A DNA stretch of 8,574 nt from an uncultured Azospirillum sp. (lineage in GTDB: Bacteria; Pseudomonadota; Alphaproteobacteria; RF32; CAG-239), in NCBI GenBank assembly GCA_947383875.1, contig CANDEX010000068.1:1-8574 (forward strand), given 5' to 3'. A model generated the notes under the pieces. The model did not search any database and was not told where the DNA came from. It was given only the letters and a program-made list of their open reading frames with translations. A program made the translations under genes and the position numbers. Below are positions 5,608-8,574 of this stretch, piece by piece (positions within the stretch are counted from its first letter, which is position 1; each line of letters starts with the position of its first letter).

Positions 5608-8238
5608 ATGACTGCAACATTAAAAGATATCCGAAGTACTTTTCTGAATTACTTCGCCAAACACGACCACAAAATTATTCCGTCATCCTCCCTGGTACCG
5701 GATAATGATCCGACCCTGATGTTTACGAACTCAGGCATGGTTCAATTCAAACACATCTTTACCGGAAACGAAAAACGTGATTATACCCGAGCGGCCACTT
5801 CCCAAAAATCCGTCCGCGCCGGTGGCAAACACAATGACCTTGATAATGTGGGCTACACTGTCCGCCACCATACGTTTTTTGAAATGCTCGGCAACTTCTC
5901 TTTCGGCGATTATTTCAAAGACGATGCCATTGCTTGGGCTTGGGAACTGGTAACCAAAGAATTCTGCCTGCCCAAAGACCGCCTGGCCGTCACTGTTTTT
6001 CACAACGATGATGAAGCCTACAACATCTGGAAAAAAGTTGCAGGATTACCTGACGACCGCATTATCCGCATTGCCACCAAAGATAATTTCTGGCAAATGG
6101 GCGATACTGGTCCATGCGGCCCTTGCTCTGAAATCTTTTTTGACCACGGACCGGAAGTTTGGGGCGGACTGCCGGGAACACCGGAAGAAGACGGCGACCG
6201 CTGGATTGAAATCTGGAATCTGGTATTTGACCAGTTTGAAGATTTGCCTGATGGCTCTCGCATTCCCTTAAAACAAAAATGCATTGATACCGGCATGGGG
6301 CTGGAACGTATTTCCGCCATTTTGCAAGGTGTCCACTCCAACTATGAAATCGACCTATTCCGCAATCTGATTGCCGATATTGCTAACTTGGCAAATTCTG
6401 ACCCGAACGGTCCGTTAAAAGCTTCGCATAACGTCATTGCCGACCACTTGCGTTCAACAGCATTCCTGATTGCCGACGGCGTATTACCCTCTAATGAAGG
6501 GCGCGGCTACGTTTTGCGCCGCATTATGCGCCGTGCGATGCGTCATATCCAGCTGCTCGGTGTCCGCGATCCCATGCTCTACAAACTGCTGCCGTCTTTG
6601 CAGCGTGAAATGGGCGAAGCTTATCCGGAATTATACCGCGCTGAAGCTTTGATTACCGAAACCATTAAAGCTGAAGAAACCCGCTTCATCCGCACTCTGG
6701 ATAAAGGCTTAAAAATTCTCGATGAAGAAACCGCAAATCTTAAAGCCGGGGATGAACTTAACGGTGCTACAGCTTTCAAATTATACGATACTTACGGTTT
6801 CCCGTTAGACTTGACCCAAGACGCTTTGCGCGCCAAAGACATCAAGGTTGATACCCAAGGGTTTGATGAAGCTATGGCTAAACAGAAAGCTGAAGCCCGC
6901 AAAAACTGGGCAGGTTCTGGAGATGCCGGCACAGAAAAAGTTTGGTTTGACCTGCAAGACAAGCTTGGCGCTACTGAATTTTTGGGCTATAACACCCTCA
7001 AAGCCGATGGACAGGTTACGGCGCTGGTTGTTAATAATGAAGCCATTAACGCAGTCAGCAACGGTGAATTCTGGCTGTTGGCTAACCAAACGCCATTCTA
7101 TGCCGAAATGGGCGGCCAAGTCGGCGATACGGGCATTATCTGCGGTGATAACGTCACCATCCAAGTGCTGGATGTCAAAAAGAAACTTGACGGCCTCTCC
7201 GCACATCTTTGCAAATTGGTTAAAGGAAGCGTCAAAGTCGGCGATAACCTGACTTTCATGGTCGCTGAACAAAACCGCAAAGACATCTGCGCCAACCACT
7301 CGGTTACTCACCTGCTGCACCGCGCTTTGCGTGATGTTCTGGGTGAACACGTCACCCAAAAAGGCTCTGCCGTCGCCGCGGAAAGAATGCGCTTCGACAT
7401 TTCTCACCCCAAACAGGTCACTGCCGAAGAAATCCGCCAAGTTGAAAACATTGTCAATAATGCCATCCGCAAAAATTATAAAGTTACCACAGCTCTGATG
7501 TCACAAGAAGAAGCTGTTAAATCCGGCGCAATGGCTTTGTTTGGCGAAAAATACGGCGATGAAGTCCGCGTTGTTTCCATGGGTGATGACAACGAGCTGT
7601 TCTCTCGCGAACTTTGCGGCGGTACGCACGTCAAAGAAACCGGAGATATCGGCTATTTTAACATCGTTTCCGAAAGTGCCGTTTCAGCCGGTGTCCGCCG
7701 TCTGGAATGCCTGACAGGCCGCGGCGCAGAAAAATTCGTGCAAGATATTGAAGATAAATTGCACGCTGTCAGCAATATTCTCAAAACCAATCCGAATGAC
7801 TTGGAAAACAGAATTAAACAATTGCTTGAAGAAAAGAAAAAATTGGAAAATGATTTGTTCGAAACCAAAAAACGTTTTGCCAGCAATAAAGCTGCCGATA
7901 ATCGTGATAATTTCGAGTTAATAAACGGCGTAAAATTTGTCGGACGGGCAATTCCCAATGTCCACCCCAAAGAACTTAAAGCCTTTATTGATGAAATCAC
8001 CCCGGAATTAGGTTCTGGCATTGTTGTCTTGGCAACCAACAAAGACGACAAAGCCTCTATTGTTGTCGGTGTTACCAAAGATTTAACCGATAAATATTCG
8101 GCCGTTGATTTGGTTCGCAAAGCTTCAGCTGCTGTTGGCGGACAAGGCGGCGGCGGCAGACCGGATATGGCTCAAGCCGGTGGCCCTGATGGTGAAAAAA
8201 TTGCTGATGCCATCAATGCCGTCAAAGAAGCCATTTAA
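5608..8238 (+). CDS. alaS: alanine--tRNA ligase
   Basis: This 876-residue cytoplasmic enzyme charges tRNA-Ala and is full length for the bacterial family. The class II catalytic core spans about 1-240, with [19 protein letters not shown] at 60-78, a motif 2-type [17 protein letters not shown] at 87-103 and DTGMGLER at 227-234. The tRNA-recognition helices follow to about 450. The editing domain (about 550-700), which removes mischarged Ser and Gly, has all four metal ligands: His564 and His568 (NHSVTH), then Cys670 and His674 (CGGTH). A coiled-coil linker at about 730-760 leads to the C-Ala domain with its glycine-rich [16 protein letters not shown] at 844-859. The start gives the usual [16 protein letters not shown] opening. 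The gene is bounded downstream by a strong terminator. Confidence 0.99.
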   Translation: MTATLKDIRSTFLNYFAKHDHKIIPSSSLVPDNDPTLMFTNSGMVQFKHIFTGNEKRDYTRAATSQKSVRAGGKHNDLDNVGYTVRHHTFFEMLGNFSFGDYFKDDAIAWAWELVTKEFCLPKDRLAVTVFHNDDEAYNIWKKVAGLPDDRIIRIATKDNFWQMGDTGPCGPCSEIFFDHGPEVWGGLPGTPEEDGDRWIEIWNLVFDQFEDLPDGSRIPLKQKCIDTGMGLERISAILQGVHSNYEIDLFRNLIADIANLANSDPNGPLKASHNVIADHLRSTAFLIADGVLPSNEGRGYVLRRIMRRAMRHIQLLGVRDPMLYKLLPSLQREMGEAYPELYRAEALITETIKAEETRFIRTLDKGLKILDEETANLKAGDELNGATAFKLYDTYGFPLDLTQDALRAKDIKVDTQGFDEAMAKQKAEARKNWAGSGDAGTEKVWFDLQDKLGATEFLGYNTLKADGQVTALVVNNEAINAVSNGEFWLLANQTPFYAEMGGQVGDTGIICGDNVTIQVLDVKKKLDGLSAHLCKLVKGSVKVGDNLTFMVAEQNRKDICANHSVTHLLHRALRDVLGEHVTQKGSAVAAERMRFDISHPKQVTAEEIRQVENIVNNAIRKNYKVTTALMSQEEAVKSGAMALFGEKYGDEVRVVSMGDDNELFSRELCGGTHVKETGDIGYFNIVSESAVSAGVRRLECLTGRGAEKFVQDIEDKLHAVSNILKTNPNDLENRIKQLLEEKKKLENDLFETKKRFASNKAADNRDNFELINGVKFVGRAIPNVHPKELKAFIDEITPELGSGIVVLATNKDDKASIVVGVTKDLTDKYSAVDLVRKASAAVGGQGGGGRPDMAQAGGPDGEKIADAINAVKEAI

Positions 8239-8244
8239 TCAAAC

Positions 8245-8270
8245 AAAAGCCCCTTTCAGGGGCTTTTTTT
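8245..8270. terminator. bidirectional terminator between alaS and the convergent ORF
   Basis: GCCCC (8249-8253) pairs with GGGGC (8259-8263) around a 5-base loop. It is flanked by AAAA on the left and seven T residues on the right, so it works as an intrinsic terminator in either direction. It begins six bases after the alaS stop and touches the stop of the convergent minus-strand ORF (8269-8271), which suggests that it serves both. Confidence 0.92.
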
Positions 8271-8535
8271 AATTCCCTTTATAAGGGATGAAATAGAGGC
8301 GGTTATCATCGATATGTCCAACAGTTGCCTTCACCCTATCACCAGGAGAAACGCAAGTAAATATCAGTGACATTTCGGAACCTTGCGCAGAAGCACGAAT
8401 GCTTACACCATTTACCTCATAATAAGAAACAGCTTTTCCATAATCAATTATATTTCCCCAAATGCAACCATACTTTGTTACACTAAATACTTGGTTATAG
8501 TCTATAGCGATTCTTTTATTCCAATCCAGAGTCAT
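8269..8535 (-). CDS. hypothetical protein, start uncertain, near window edge
   Basis: I do not recognise this protein. From the ATG at 8535 it has 88 residues. The frame stays open to the window edge and could start at a TTG at 8571 (100 residues) or outside the window. GGAGG at 8547-8551 lies 11 bases before the ATG, a slightly long but usable distance. The predicted protein is soluble, has no signal peptide or membrane segment, and shows alternating hydrophobic stretches with many Tyr, Val and Ile residues, as in a small all-beta domain. Near the end is VSPGDRVKATVGHIDDNRLY (about 63-82), which resembles an OB- or S1-like strand pattern (GDRVKATV), but this is only an impression. Its stop abuts the shared terminator, which supports it as a real convergent gene. 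Confidence 0.6.
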   Translation of the reverse strand: MTLDWNKRIAIDYNQVFSVTKYGCIWGNIIDYGKAVSYYEVNGVSIRASAQGSEMSLIFTCVSPGDRVKATVGHIDDNRLYFIPYKGN

Positions 8536-8574
8536 ATTTTGGAAAACCTCCGATTTTTTAGTGCAAAACAATTT

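Noticed and set aside
6805..7440. 211-codon minus-strand frame inside alaS
   Set aside because: It lies wholly within the conserved alaS frame, including the editing-domain region, and has no start signal; it is a by-product of alaS codon use.

Overview
The window reads as chromosomal DNA of a moderately AT-rich proteobacterium, most likely an alphaproteobacterium. The reasons are the sfsA-map-radC gene order (a common order in that class), an RNase J-type nuclease, a bacterial tRNA-Pro with the C1-G72 pair and an encoded CCA, and a full-length bacterial AlaRS. No phage, transposase, CRISPR or defence genes are visible. The species cannot be named from this sequence alone; an uncultured low-GC host- or gut-associated lineage is a guess.

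Layout. Positions 1-646 hold only one intact gene, tRNA-Pro(UGG) on the minus strand, set in repeated DNA. Its 3' flank, including one arm of its terminator, is copied at 1-55, and its first 19 nt plus the upstream flank are copied at 503-577. Positions 647-2882 form a tight minus-strand operon: a SfsA-family protein, methionine aminopeptidase and a RadC/JAMM protein. Upstream of it, on the same strand and separated by a strong hairpin terminator, lies a divergent RNase J-like metallo-beta-lactamase/beta-CASP protein with a basic tail. A short AT-rich gap with overlapping divergent promoters separates it from tspO (plus strand), which is followed by alaS. A bidirectional terminator ends alaS, and a convergent unrecognised ORF runs toward it from the right edge.

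The genes are mostly housekeeping: N-terminal methionine removal, RNA processing or decay, alanine charging, proline decoding, and a TspO membrane protein. I did not find a convincing new multi-gene system. The points most worth a second look are the SfsA homologue that appears to have lost the nuclease-type residues of its family, the double partial duplication around tRNA-Pro, the promoter-like sequence buried in the terminator ahead of sfsA, and the divergent RNase J. Several apparent start codons were moved inward because clear Shine-Dalgarno sequences lie inside the longest reading frames.
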